Shown piece after piece: positions 17,788 to 26,014 of a stretch of 64,000 nt of DNA. Position numbers and translations under genes: made by a program. The notes below the pieces were generated by a model. The model worked only from the letters and a program-made list of their open reading frames with translations, had not been told where the DNA came from and searched no databases. The DNA is taken from assembly GCA_000474255.1 (NCBI GenBank), contig BATO01000031.1, positions 1 to 64,000 of the forward strand. Direction: 5' to 3'. How positions within the stretch are numbered: position 1 is the stretch's first letter; each line of letters starts with the position of its first letter. This DNA comes from Aquipseudomonas alcaligenes MRY13-0052 (GTDB lineage: Bacteria > Pseudomonadota > Gammaproteobacteria > Pseudomonadales > Pseudomonadaceae).

Positions 17788-17799
17788 TGGTATATACCA
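17788..17799. promoter_or_regulatory. GntR/HutC-type operator TGGTATATACCA
   Basis: This 12-bp perfect palindrome lies in an AT-rich stretch 74 bp before the first gene of the PnuC operon. It has the form TGGT-N4-ACCA bound by UTRA-type GntR regulators (PhnF and NagR/DasR sites are one or two bases different, from memory). A UTRA-type GntR gene sits in the same operon (24565-25359), so autoregulation is likely. Confidence 0.65.
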
Positions 17800-17872
17800 G
17801 GGCGCCGCCCGTTAAATCCGCCCCCACAGGCCCAGTGGGCAATGCGGAGCACGATGGCTGATCGCTGTACGG

Positions 17873-18778
17873 GTGATGCTGGAATATTTTCATCCCTGGC
17901 CGAATTCGGCGGGTTTCTATGTGGCACGGGAACGTGGCTGGTACCGCGACGCCGGGCTCGATGTGCAGTTGCAGGTACCGGACCCCTATCGCGGCGACAC
18001 CCTCGAACACCTGCTGCAAGGCGCCGCCGATCTCGGCGTGTTCCCCAGCAACCGCCTGCTGGTGCGCCGCGCACTCGGCCAGCCGCTGCTGGGCGTGGCG
18101 GCCATCAACCATGCCGGCCTGGAATCCATCCAGACCCTGACCGACTTCGGCATCCAGCGCCCCCGCGACCTGGCCGGCAAGCGCCTGGCGCTCAACCCCA
18201 CCCCGCGCGGCCTGGCCATGGTGCGCCACCTGGTGGCCGCCGACGGTGGCGACCCGGACGCGGTGATCATCGTCGACAGCCAGGTGCGCGAACTGCGCCC
18301 CGAGCAGCTGGCCGCCGGTATCGCCGACGCCAGCTTCGGCGGCTACTGGGCCTGGGAAGCGCTGATGGGCAGCCCCATCCCCGCCGAGCGCCGCGTGGTC
18401 TGGCCGGTGGACGCGATCGGCGCGCCGCGCTACCACAGCTACCTGCTCGGCGGCCGCCAGGACTGGTTCGAGCACAACCCCGACAGCGCCCGCGCCTTCC
18501 TCGCCGCCACCGAGCGCGGCTTCCGTGCCGTGGCGGCCGACCCGCAAAGCGCCCTGCCCGCCTACGAGGCGGCCATCCCCTACTTCCCCACCGAGCTGCT
18601 CAGCCAGTCCCTGGAGCGCATCGCCCCCACCTGGTTGCACGCCGGCCATTGGGGCCAGCAGCGGGAGGAACTGCTCGCCCCTTACGCCCACTGGCTGCAC
18701 AGCCACGGTGTGCTCGCCGACGCGGACGCCTGGCGCGGCGCCACCAGCAACCGGTACCTGACGGAGCAACGGCCGTGA
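17873..18778 (+). CDS. NMT1/THI5-like substrate-binding protein without signal peptide
   Basis: The roughly 300-aa protein has the periplasmic-binding fold of the NMT1/THI5/SsuA type (FHPWPNSAGFYVARERGWYRDAGLDV at the very start, shown as domain onset). The fold begins at residue 2 and there is no signal peptide. Upstream in-frame sequence to the stop at 17813 has no hydrophobic stretch. It may act in the cytoplasm, as THI5-type HMP-P synthases do, or have lost export. The THI5 cysteine-rich motif is absent. The start is uncertain (GTG 17873 or ATG 17876; weak RBS). Its stop overlaps the next gene (GTGA). Confidence 0.75.
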   Translation: MMLEYFHPWPNSAGFYVARERGWYRDAGLDVQLQVPDPYRGDTLEHLLQGAADLGVFPSNRLLVRRALGQPLLGVAAINHAGLESIQTLTDFGIQRPRDLAGKRLALNPTPRGLAMVRHLVAADGGDPDAVIIVDSQVRELRPEQLAAGIADASFGGYWAWEALMGSPIPAERRVVWPVDAIGAPRYHSYLLGGRQDWFEHNPDSARAFLAATERGFRAVAADPQSALPAYEAAIPYFPTELLSQSLERIAPTWLHAGHWGQQREELLAPYAHWLHSHGVLADADAWRGATSNRYLTEQRP

Positions 18779-19929
18779 CCCAGCCGATACGCATCGCCCA
18801 CGGCATGGGCGCGCAGCCGGTGGAGGCCGACTGGCCGGCCCTGCAGCAACGGGATGTGGAGCAGGTGCTGCAACGCTTCCCGCAGCTGGGCGCCGTGCAG
18901 CAGCTCGGCTGGCACAGCCCCCGGCCCTTCTCGGCCGCCGCCCAGGTGCACACCGATCACGGCGAGGTGTTCGTCAAGCGCCACCACCGCCGCGTGCGCG
19001 AACCGGCCTGGCTGGAGGAGGAACACCGCTTCGTCCGCCACCTGCAGGACCGCGGCGCACCGGTCACCCCCGCCCTGCGTGACCGCGACGGGCACAGCGC
19101 GCTGGCCCTGGGCGAGTGGACCTACGAAGTGCTGCCCCGCGCCGCCGGTGACGACCTCTACCGCGAGGCCCTGTCCTGGACGCCCTTCCTCGACCGCCAC
19201 CACGCCCATTCGGCGGGCGCCGCCCTGGCCCGGCTGCACTGTGCCGCAGAAGGCTTCGACGCCGCCCCCCGGCAGGCGCCGGTGCTGTTGGCCAACCTGC
19301 GCTTGTTCAGCCAGCCCGACCCGCTGCGGGCCATCGAGCAGGCCCTGCCCGGGCAACCGGCCCTGGCCCGCTACCTGGCCGGGCACGACTGGCACTACGC
19401 GCTGAAAGAACTGCACCTGCCCTACCACCGCCAACTGCTGCCGCTGCTGGCCGCACAACCGGCGCTCTGGACCCACAACGACTGGCACGCCTCCAACCTG
19501 CTGTGGCGCGGGCAAGGTGGCTCGGCGGAGGTTGAGAGCGTCCTTGATTTCGGCCTGAGCGACCGGACCTTCGCCCTGTTCGACCTGGCAACGGCATTGG
19601 AACGCAATTGCATTCCCTGGCTGGAACTGGATGATGGCGGCCGCGCAACGGCCGATCTCGATGCGGTCGACGCACTGCTGGCGGGCTACGCCAGCCAGCG
19701 CCCCCTCGGCCGCCACGACCTGCTCACGCTCAAGGCCCTGCTGCCCCTGGTGCACGCCGACTTCGCCCTCAACGAAGTCGACTACTTCGAGGGCATCGTC
19801 GGCTCGCGGGCCAGCGCCGACATCGCCTACCACGCGTTCCTGATCGGCCACGCCCGCTGGTTCGGCGACAGCGAGGGCGCCCGCCTGCTCGACCACCTCG
19901 CGCGGCTCGCCCGCACCCATAACAACTAG
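18775..19929 (+). CDS. APH-family small-molecule kinase
   Basis: This 384-aa protein is an aminoglycoside-phosphotransferase/choline-kinase-like enzyme. The catalytic loop is WTHNDWHASNLLW (HxD and Asn) and the metal-binding motif is SVLDFGLSDR. The family includes thiamine, choline and homoserine kinases. It starts at GTG 18775 (GGAG upstream), overlapping the previous stop by 4 bp. In this operon it could trap an imported alcohol or nucleoside by phosphorylation. Thiamine or a thiamine precursor is a reasonable guess from the neighbours, not shown by sequence. Confidence 0.83.
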   Translation: MTQPIRIAHGMGAQPVEADWPALQQRDVEQVLQRFPQLGAVQQLGWHSPRPFSAAAQVHTDHGEVFVKRHHRRVREPAWLEEEHRFVRHLQDRGAPVTPALRDRDGHSALALGEWTYEVLPRAAGDDLYREALSWTPFLDRHHAHSAGAALARLHCAAEGFDAAPRQAPVLLANLRLFSQPDPLRAIEQALPGQPALARYLAGHDWHYALKELHLPYHRQLLPLLAAQPALWTHNDWHASNLLWRGQGGSAEVESVLDFGLSDRTFALFDLATALERNCIPWLELDDGGRATADLDAVDALLAGYASQRPLGRHDLLTLKALLPLVHADFALNEVDYFEGIVGSRASADIAYHAFLIGHARWFGDSEGARLLDHLARLARTHNN

Positions 19930-19939
19930 GAAGACCGCC

Positions 19940-20829
19940 ATGCCCCCGCTTCACGCTGCCACCCTCGTCTCGCCCCAGGCCCTGCACCAGGCCCTGCAGG
20001 CGCCCGGCCTGCTGCTGCTCGATGCCAGCGTGGAACTGGCCGCCGCGCAGTTCGACGGCGACTACCGGGTGGCCAGCGGGCACGCGGCCTGGCAGGCCGA
20101 ACACATCCCCGGCGCCCGCCACGCCGATCTGCTGCATGACCTGGCGGACCCGGAGGCGGGCTTCAGCTTCGCCCTGCCAACGCCCTCGGCCTTGCAGGTG
20201 CCCCTGGCACGCCTGGGCCTCGGCGCCGCCCGGGAGATCGTGCTCTACGACCGCCACGACGGCTTCTGGGCCGCGCGCCTGTGGTGGATGCTGCGCAGCC
20301 TCGGCATCGCCGCCCGTGTGCTGGATGGTGGCCTCAAGGCCTGGCGGCACGCCGGCCTGCCCCTCGCCTCGGGTGACCAACCCGCTGCTGTCGACACCGC
20401 GCCCCTGGCACCGCTGCAGGCCCGGGCGGGCTTCTGGGCCAACCGCCAGGAGGTGCTCGCCGTGGTCGAGGGCCGCGCCCCCGGCACCCTGGTCTGCGCC
20501 CTCTCCGCCGGCCTGTTCGACGGCAGCGCGGTGACCCGCTACGCCCGTCGCGGGCGCATTCCGGGCAGCCTCAACAGCCCGGCCCGCAGCCTCTTCGACG
20601 AACAGGGCCGCTACCTGCCGCCCGCTGAACTGGCCCAGGCGCTGGGCGCCCGCTGCTCGATGGCGGGCAGCCGCTGATTCTTTATTGCGGCGGCGGTATT
20701 TCCGCCGCTGCCACCGCCCTGGCGCTGACCCTGCTGGGCCGCCAACAGGTCTCGATCTACGACGGCTCGCTGCAGGAATGGGCGGCCGATCCAGCCTTGC
20801 CAATGTCCACCGGAGCAGCTCCGGCCTGA
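19940..20829 (+). pseudogene. Two-domain rhodanese sulfurtransferase, frameshifted
   Basis: The gene encodes tandem rhodanese domains as in SseA-type thiosulfate/3-mercaptopyruvate sulfurtransferases. Frame 1 runs from 19940 to a stop at 20677. The missing end, PLLDGGQPLILYCGGGISAA and on to the stop at 20827-20829, continues in another frame from about 20650. A single missing base near the CCC at 20649-20651 explains the shift. The frameshift separates the catalytic cysteine loop (YCGGGISAA) from the rest, so as read the product is inactive. It is either a real mutation or a homopolymer error. It lies 10 bp after the kinase gene. Confidence 0.85.
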
Positions 20830-20939
20830 GATTCAACCCTCTTCTTTCGTCTTTCAGCAGTAGGCACGCCAGCGCCGCCCGCCGGGCCCTCCCGTCGCGC
20901 GGTTCACTCAGCAGCCGGCGTCCATCAAGGAGTTCGTTC

Positions 20940-23108
20940 ATGGTCCCTTCCCTGTTCCTGCAGCACCGCCACGGCTTCGCACTGGCGCTCCTGGCCCTGT
21001 CACTGAGCCCGTCCCTGGCCCAGGCCGCCGACACCGTCACCCTGGATGCCGTCACCGTGCACGGCGACGAGGGCGACGGCTACCAGGCGAAAAGCGCCTC
21101 GGTGGGCGGCTTCGACGACGCCCCACTGCTGGATACCCCCGCCTCCGTCTCGGTGTTCACCGAGCAACTGATCAAGGACCGCCAGGCCAAGCTGCTCAGC
21201 GAAGTGCTGCGCAACGACGCCTCGGTCGGCGACAGCTACGCGCCTATCGGCTACTACGAGAACTTCGTCATCCGCGGCTTCTCCCTCAACGCCGCCAGCA
21301 GCTACAAGATCAACGGCCGCACCATCACCGGCGAGCAGAACGTCGCCCTGGAGAACAAGCAGCGGGTCGAGGTGCTCAAGGGCCTCTCCGGCCTGCAGAG
21401 CGGCGTGTCCGAGCCCGGCGGGCTGGTCAACTACGTCACCAAGCGCCCGGAAGACGTGCGCTCGGTGACCCTGGCCACCAACGAGGAAGGTGAGCGCTAC
21501 ATCGCCACCGACGTCGGCGCCTGGCTCGACGCCGAGCAGCGCTTCGGCCTGCGCGCCAACTTCGCCCACGAGGACATCCGCTCCTACGTCGACAACTCCG
21601 ACGGCACCCGCGACTTCGTCTCCCTGGCCGCCGACTGGAACATCAGCGACGCCGCCCTGCTGCAGCTGGACGCCGAATACCAGACCCGCGAACAACGCTC
21701 GGTGCCCGGCTACCAGCTGCTCGGCGGCAACGTGGTGCCCAGCGGCATCGACCCCAAGGACCGCCTCGCCGACCAGAGCTGGTCCAAGCCCGTGGGCATC
21801 GACTCGCTCAACCTCACCGGGCGCTTCGAGTACCGCTTCAACGACGTCTGGACCGGCAGCCTCAGCGCCGCCCGCAGCCGCGTGGTGATCGACGACTACA
21901 GCTCCTTCGCCTGGGGCTGCTACGGCTCCGCCAGCTGCGCCAGCTCCGCCGTGCCCAACTACTTCAGCCCGGAAGGCGACTACGACGTCTACGACTTCCG
22001 CAACCCCGGCGACACCCGCCGCAACGACGAGCTGCAGGCAGCCCTCGCCGGCCGCTTCGACAGCGGCCCGTTCAGCCATGAGCTGACCGTCGGCACCAGC
22101 GCCTTCCGCCGCCTGCTGGACCGCCGCAAATCCACCAACGAATGGGTCGGCACCGGCAACATCCATCAGCCCACGCCCGCCTTCGACCCCACCGACGTGC
22201 CCCTCGGCCACACCTACCGCCGCCTGGACAGCCGCCAGTACGGCCTGTTCGCCACCGACCGTGTGAGCTACGGCGAACACTGGCAGGCGGTGATCGGCGG
22301 GCGCCAGGTGCGCCTGGACGAAGAAGCCTTCGACAAGAACGGCGACACCACCCGCCACACCGAGCGCTGGGAGTTCCTGCCCAACGCCGCGCTGATCTAC
22401 AAGCCGCGCGCGGACATCTCCCTCTACGGCAGCTACAGCAAGGGCCTGGCCCTGGGCGGCGAAGCGCCCTGGTTCGCCACCAACGCCGACGAAATCCTCG
22501 CGCCCACCACCTCGCGCCAGCTGGAGCTGGGCATCAAGCGTGACTGGCAGCGCCTCAGCCTCACCGCCGCGCTGTTCCAGATCACCAAGGCCTACCAGTA
22601 TTCGCGCCCCAACGGCGACCAGACCTTCACCTACGTGCAGCAGGGAGAGCAGAAGAACGTCGGCCTGGAGCTGTCCGCCACCGGCTGGGTCACCGACCAC
22701 CTGCAGGTCTCGGCCAGCGCTGCGGCCATCCGCGCCCGGGTCGAAGGCACCGCCACCGCCGCCTACGAAGGCCACCAGGCGATCAACGTGCCCACCCTGC
22801 GCGCCAGCCTGCATGGCGACTACGCCATCCCCGGCGTGCCCGGCCTGGCCCTGCTCGGCGGCGTGCAATACAGCGGCAGCAAATACGCCAGCCAGGCCGG
22901 CAACGTGAAGGTGGACGACTACGCCGTGTTCGATATCGGCGGGCGCTACAGCCTGGCGATCGAGGGCTACGAAACCGTGCTGCGCCTGACCGTCGACAAC
23001 CTCTTCGACGCGCGTTACTGGCGCGATGCCGGCGAGTACATGGGCGACGGCTACCTGTTCCAGGGCGCCCCGCGCACCGCGCGGCTGTCCGCCACCGTCA
23101 ACTTCTGA
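20940..23108 (+). CDS. TonB-dependent outer-membrane receptor (siderophore-receptor type)
   Basis: This 722-aa protein has a signal peptide (LALLALSLSPSLAQAADTVT), a plug domain (about 50-170, with SVSVFTEQLIKDRQAKLLSE and VEVLKGLSGLQSGVSEPGGL), and a 22-strand barrel ending in the terminal Phe of ATVNF. The plug start and VEVLKG region match the FhuA/siderophore subgroup. The start at 20940 has AAGGAG 7 nt upstream. The operon context (phosphatase, PnuC transporter, kinase) points to a vitamin or nucleotide-like substrate rather than a siderophore; this is inference. No Fur box was recognised upstream. Confidence 0.9.
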   Translation: MVPSLFLQHRHGFALALLALSLSPSLAQAADTVTLDAVTVHGDEGDGYQAKSASVGGFDDAPLLDTPASVSVFTEQLIKDRQAKLLSEVLRNDASVGDSYAPIGYYENFVIRGFSLNAASSYKINGRTITGEQNVALENKQRVEVLKGLSGLQSGVSEPGGLVNYVTKRPEDVRSVTLATNEEGERYIATDVGAWLDAEQRFGLRANFAHEDIRSYVDNSDGTRDFVSLAADWNISDAALLQLDAEYQTREQRSVPGYQLLGGNVVPSGIDPKDRLADQSWSKPVGIDSLNLTGRFEYRFNDVWTGSLSAARSRVVIDDYSSFAWGCYGSASCASSAVPNYFSPEGDYDVYDFRNPGDTRRNDELQAALAGRFDSGPFSHELTVGTSAFRRLLDRRKSTNEWVGTGNIHQPTPAFDPTDVPLGHTYRRLDSRQYGLFATDRVSYGEHWQAVIGGRQVRLDEEAFDKNGDTTRHTERWEFLPNAALIYKPRADISLYGSYSKGLALGGEAPWFATNADEILAPTTSRQLELGIKRDWQRLSLTAALFQITKAYQYSRPNGDQTFTYVQQGEQKNVGLELSATGWVTDHLQVSASAAAIRARVEGTATAAYEGHQAINVPTLRASLHGDYAIPGVPGLALLGGVQYSGSKYASQAGNVKVDDYAVFDIGGRYSLAIEGYETVLRLTVDNLFDARYWRDAGEYMGDGYLFQGAPRTARLSATVNF

Positions 23109-23118
23109 GGAGCCCGCC

Positions 23119-23952
23119 ATGCGCATTCCCGCCCTGCCCTGCATCGCCCTGCTCGCCGCCCTGCTGGGCGGCTGCCAGCAGCACCCGCCGGCCAACGACC
23201 AGCTGGACGCGGTGCTCTGGACCCAGACCTCCATCGAGCACGACCTGCTGTTCCGCCAGGTGTACGCCAACGCCACCCGCCAGCTGGACAAGGCCCTGGC
23301 CGACCCCGCCTGGGACGCCCTCGCCGGCACCCCGCGCAACCTCCAGGGGCTGCCACCGGCGCTGATCGTCGACATCGACGAGACCCTGCTGGACAACGTG
23401 CCGCTGAACGCCCGTGCCATCCTCGCCGACGCCCCCTACGACTACGCCCAGTGGTACCAGTGGGTGGACCGTGCCGAAGCCCCAGCCCTGCCCGGTGCCT
23501 TGGCCTTCATGCAGGCGGCGGCCCAGCGCGGCATCACCCCCTACTACCTGACCAACCGCGAGCCCGGGCAGGAGCAGGCCACCCTGGCCAACCTCCGGCG
23601 CGCCGGCTTCCCCATCGACGGCACCGCGCAGATCCTCACCGCCGGCACCGCCATCGGCGGCTGCGCCGACGCGGGTTCGGACAAGACCTGCCGGCTCAAC
23701 TGGGTCGGCAGCCAGGCCCGCGTACTGATGCTGGTGGGCGACAGCTTCGGCGACTTCATCAGTGCCAAGGGCAGCCAGGCCGAGCAGCAGCAAGCCGCCG
23801 CGCCCTACCTCGGCTGGCTCGGCGAGCGCTGGTTCCTGCTGCCCAACCCCACCTACGGCCATTGGTACAGCGCCCCCTACCAGGGCCGCGAAGACCTGCC
23901 GGACGCCCAGAAGCGCGCCCTCAAGCACCAGGCGCTGAAACCGCAGTACTGA
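23119..23952 (+). CDS. Lipoprotein HAD acid phosphatase (e(P4)/class C type)
   Basis: The 277-aa protein has a lipoprotein signal with lipobox LLGGC (Cys19) and the DDDD-phosphatase motif I as DIDET (Asp85, Asp87). Other conserved parts are YYLTNREPGQE and LMLVGDSFGDF, typical of the Haemophilus e(P4)-like acid phosphatases that remove phosphate from NMN and other monophosphates in the periplasm. It lies 10 bp after the TonB receptor gene with GAGGAG as RBS. It could dephosphorylate the imported substrate before passage through the PnuC-type carrier. Confidence 0.9.
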   Translation: MRIPALPCIALLAALLGGCQQHPPANDQLDAVLWTQTSIEHDLLFRQVYANATRQLDKALADPAWDALAGTPRNLQGLPPALIVDIDETLLDNVPLNARAILADAPYDYAQWYQWVDRAEAPALPGALAFMQAAAQRGITPYYLTNREPGQEQATLANLRRAGFPIDGTAQILTAGTAIGGCADAGSDKTCRLNWVGSQARVLMLVGDSFGDFISAKGSQAEQQQAAAPYLGWLGERWFLLPNPTYGHWYSAPYQGREDLPDAQKRALKHQALKPQY

Positions 23953-23971
23953 ACCCGCCGAGGCCATCGCC

Positions 23972-24568
23972 ATGTCAACGCTGGAAATCGTCGCCGTGCT
24001 CATCAACATCCTCGGCGTCTGGCTCACCGCCCAACGCATCCGCTGGTGCTGGCCGGTGAGCGTCGTCGCGGTGCTGCTCTACGCCTGGATCTTCTTCGGC
24101 GTGAAGCTCTACTCCGACATGCTCCTGCAACTGGTCTTCGCCCTGCTGCAGGGTTACGGCTGGTGGCGCTGGAGCAGCGGCCAGAGCGTGGCCGGGAAGG
24201 TCCGCGTGGAGCGCCTGCCGCCGCGTGTGGCCCGGGTCAGCCTGCTGGCCGGCCTGCTCGGCGCGGTGCTGCTGGGCAGCCTGATGCACCACTTCACCGA
24301 CGCGGCCGTGCCCTGGGTCGACGCCCTGCTCACCGCCTTCAGCCTGGTGGCCAGCTTCTGGGCCGCGCGCAAGTACCTGGCCAGCTGGGGCCTGTGGATC
24401 GTGCTGGATATCGCCTACGTCGGCCTGTTCCTCTACAAGGACCTGCAGCTCACCGCGGCGCTCTATGCCGGCTTCGTGATCCTCGCCGCCTACGGCCTGC
24501 ACGCCTGGCGCAAGGACCTGGACGCCCAGGACCGCGCCCTGCCCCAGGCCGCCGGGGCCACCTCGTGA
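23972..24568 (+). CDS. PnuC-family vitamin transporter
   Basis: This 198-aa inner-membrane protein has seven hydrophobic segments and PnuC-family hallmarks: start region EIVAVLINILGVWLTAQRIR, the aromatic motif GYGWWRW, and a late WIVLDIAYVGLFLYKDLQLT segment. PnuC proteins are facilitators for unphosphorylated vitamins (nicotinamide riboside, thiamine, riboflavin) and depend on an intracellular kinase for trapping. The kinase and periplasmic phosphatase in this operon fit that mode. Which vitamin is carried cannot be read from the sequence. The stop overlaps the regulator start (GTGA). Confidence 0.88.
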   Translation: MSTLEIVAVLINILGVWLTAQRIRWCWPVSVVAVLLYAWIFFGVKLYSDMLLQLVFALLQGYGWWRWSSGQSVAGKVRVERLPPRVARVSLLAGLLGAVLLGSLMHHFTDAAVPWVDALLTAFSLVASFWAARKYLASWGLWIVLDIAYVGLFLYKDLQLTAALYAGFVILAAYGLHAWRKDLDAQDRALPQAAGATS

Positions 24569-25359
24569 ACCTCAACCCGGCGCGGCCCTCGTTCGTCAGC
24601 GAATCCCAGCCCCCGGGTGCCTGGCGCGCCTCGCTGCCGCACTACCTGCGCATCCGCGACCAGCTGGTGGCCGACCTCGCCGCCGGCCTCCTACCCGGCG
24701 ACAGCAAGCTACCGGCGGAGCGCGAGCTGGCCGAGCGCTTCGCCTGCACCCGCGTCACCCTGCGCCAGGCCCTGCAGCTGCTGGAGCGCGACGGCCTGAT
24801 CTACCGGCAGAACCGCCGTGGCTGGTACGTCAGCCCGCCGCGCATCCGCTACGACCCCACCGGCATCATCGGCTTCATGGAATACGTCGCCCGCCAGGGC
24901 CGCGAGCCGCGCACCGAATGCCTGCACGCCGAGCGCCGCCCGGCCGGTGCCTGGCTGGCCAAGCGCATGGGCCTGGAGCACCCCGAGGAGCCGGTGTTCG
25001 TCCTCCAGCGGCGGCGCTGGGTCGACCAGCGCCCGGTGCTGCTGGAATGCAACGTGGTGCTGGTGGACTGGTGCCCGGAACTGCTCTCCGCCGACCTCGA
25101 CACCTCGTTGACCACCCTGCTGCGCGAGCGCTTCGGCCGGGTGCAATCACGCAGCGAACTGCTGATGCACGCCGAAACCATGAACGAGGCCCAGGCCGGC
25201 CTGCTGCAGGTATCCCCGGGCTCCAGCAGCTTCTACCTGGAACGGCTCAACTTCGGCGAGCAGGGCCAACCGGTGGAGTTCGACCAGGAGTTCTGGCGCC
25301 CGGACGCCCTCGCCGTGGTGCTGGAAACCCGCTACCCGGGGAAGCCGGCCCAGCCATGA
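24565..25359 (+). CDS. GntR family regulator with UTRA ligand domain
   Basis: The 264-aa protein has an N-terminal GntR winged helix (about 25-95, KLPAERELAERFACTRVTLR) and a C-terminal UTRA effector domain (about 110-255), the HutC/PhnF subfamily. The start is GTG at 24565, overlapping the pnuC stop; the end overlaps the HAD gene by 4 bp (ATGA). The palindrome TGGTATATACCA before the operon (17788-17799) matches the operator style of this subfamily. The regulator probably represses its own operon and responds to a phosphorylated or amino-substituted metabolite. Confidence 0.88.
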   Translation: MNLNPARPSFVSESQPPGAWRASLPHYLRIRDQLVADLAAGLLPGDSKLPAERELAERFACTRVTLRQALQLLERDGLIYRQNRRGWYVSPPRIRYDPTGIIGFMEYVARQGREPRTECLHAERRPAGAWLAKRMGLEHPEEPVFVLQRRRWVDQRPVLLECNVVLVDWCPELLSADLDTSLTTLLRERFGRVQSRSELLMHAETMNEAQAGLLQVSPGSSSFYLERLNFGEQGQPVEFDQEFWRPDALAVVLETRYPGKPAQP

Positions 25360-25997
25360 GCCCGCTCGACGCACTGCTGCAGCGCGCCGAAGGCTTGATC
25401 TTCGATTGCGACGGCACCCTGGTGGACAGCCTGCCGCTGTATGCCAGCGCCTGGAATGCCGGCTTCGCCGCGTGCGGCAAGGCCATGGACCCGGCCTGGC
25501 ACGCCGCACGCTGCGGGCTCTCCGAAGCACTGCTGATGGACGCCTTCGAGCACGAACACGGCGTGACGCTGCACCGCGAACAGGTCTCGGCACGCATGCG
25601 CCAGCACTACCTGGCCCACCTGGACACGCACCTGCGGGAAATCACCCCGATCACCGCCATCGCCCGCCGCTTCGCCGGGCTCAAGCCCATGGCGGTGGCC
25701 TCCAGCGGCTCGCGGGCCATCGTCACCCGCTCCCTGGCCGCCCTGGGCCTGGCGCCGCTGTTCGACGCCGTCGTCACCCTCGACGATACCGGCCAGGCCA
25801 AGCCCCACCCGGCCATCCACCTGGAGGCGGCCCGCCGCCTCGGCCTGCCGCCACAACGCTGCCTGGTATTCGAAGACAGCGTCCAGGGCATCGAGGCCGC
25901 CCTGCGCGGCGGCCTGCCGGTGGTGGATGTGCTGCCGTTGATCGGCTCGGGCTACAAAGGATCGACGCACTTCTCAGACGCACCACTCGCCCTCTGA
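25356..25997 (+). CDS. HAD-superfamily phosphatase (beta-PGM/YqaB-like)
   Basis: This 213-aa cytoplasmic enzyme has the four HAD motifs: DCDGTLVDS (I), VASSGS (II), KPHP (III) and FEDSVQG (IV), with a helical cap after motif I. It resembles sugar-phosphate phosphatases such as YqaB and phosphoglycolate phosphatase-like enzymes. It starts by a 4-bp overlap with the gntR stop, so it is the last gene of the PnuC operon. It may remove phosphate from an intermediate or recycle a dead-end product. It converges on the permease gene, with 17 bp between stops. Confidence 0.87.
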   Translation: MSPLDALLQRAEGLIFDCDGTLVDSLPLYASAWNAGFAACGKAMDPAWHAARCGLSEALLMDAFEHEHGVTLHREQVSARMRQHYLAHLDTHLREITPITAIARRFAGLKPMAVASSGSRAIVTRSLAALGLAPLFDAVVTLDDTGQAKPHPAIHLEAARRLGLPPQRCLVFEDSVQGIEAALRGGLPVVDVLPLIGSGYKGSTHFSDAPLAL

Positions 25998-26014
25998 GGC
26001 CGCAAGAACACCGC

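Noticed and set aside
17723-17872. Possible thiamine riboswitch before the PnuC operon
   Set aside because: None of the conserved TPP-aptamer blocks (GGGGUGC-like, CUGAGA, ACCUGAUC) were found; only a GntR-type palindrome is present.
21000-23420. 806-codon minus-strand open frame opposite the TonB receptor and phosphatase
   Set aside because: Low-complexity translation with no start signal; the plus strand shows signal peptide, plug and barrel features.
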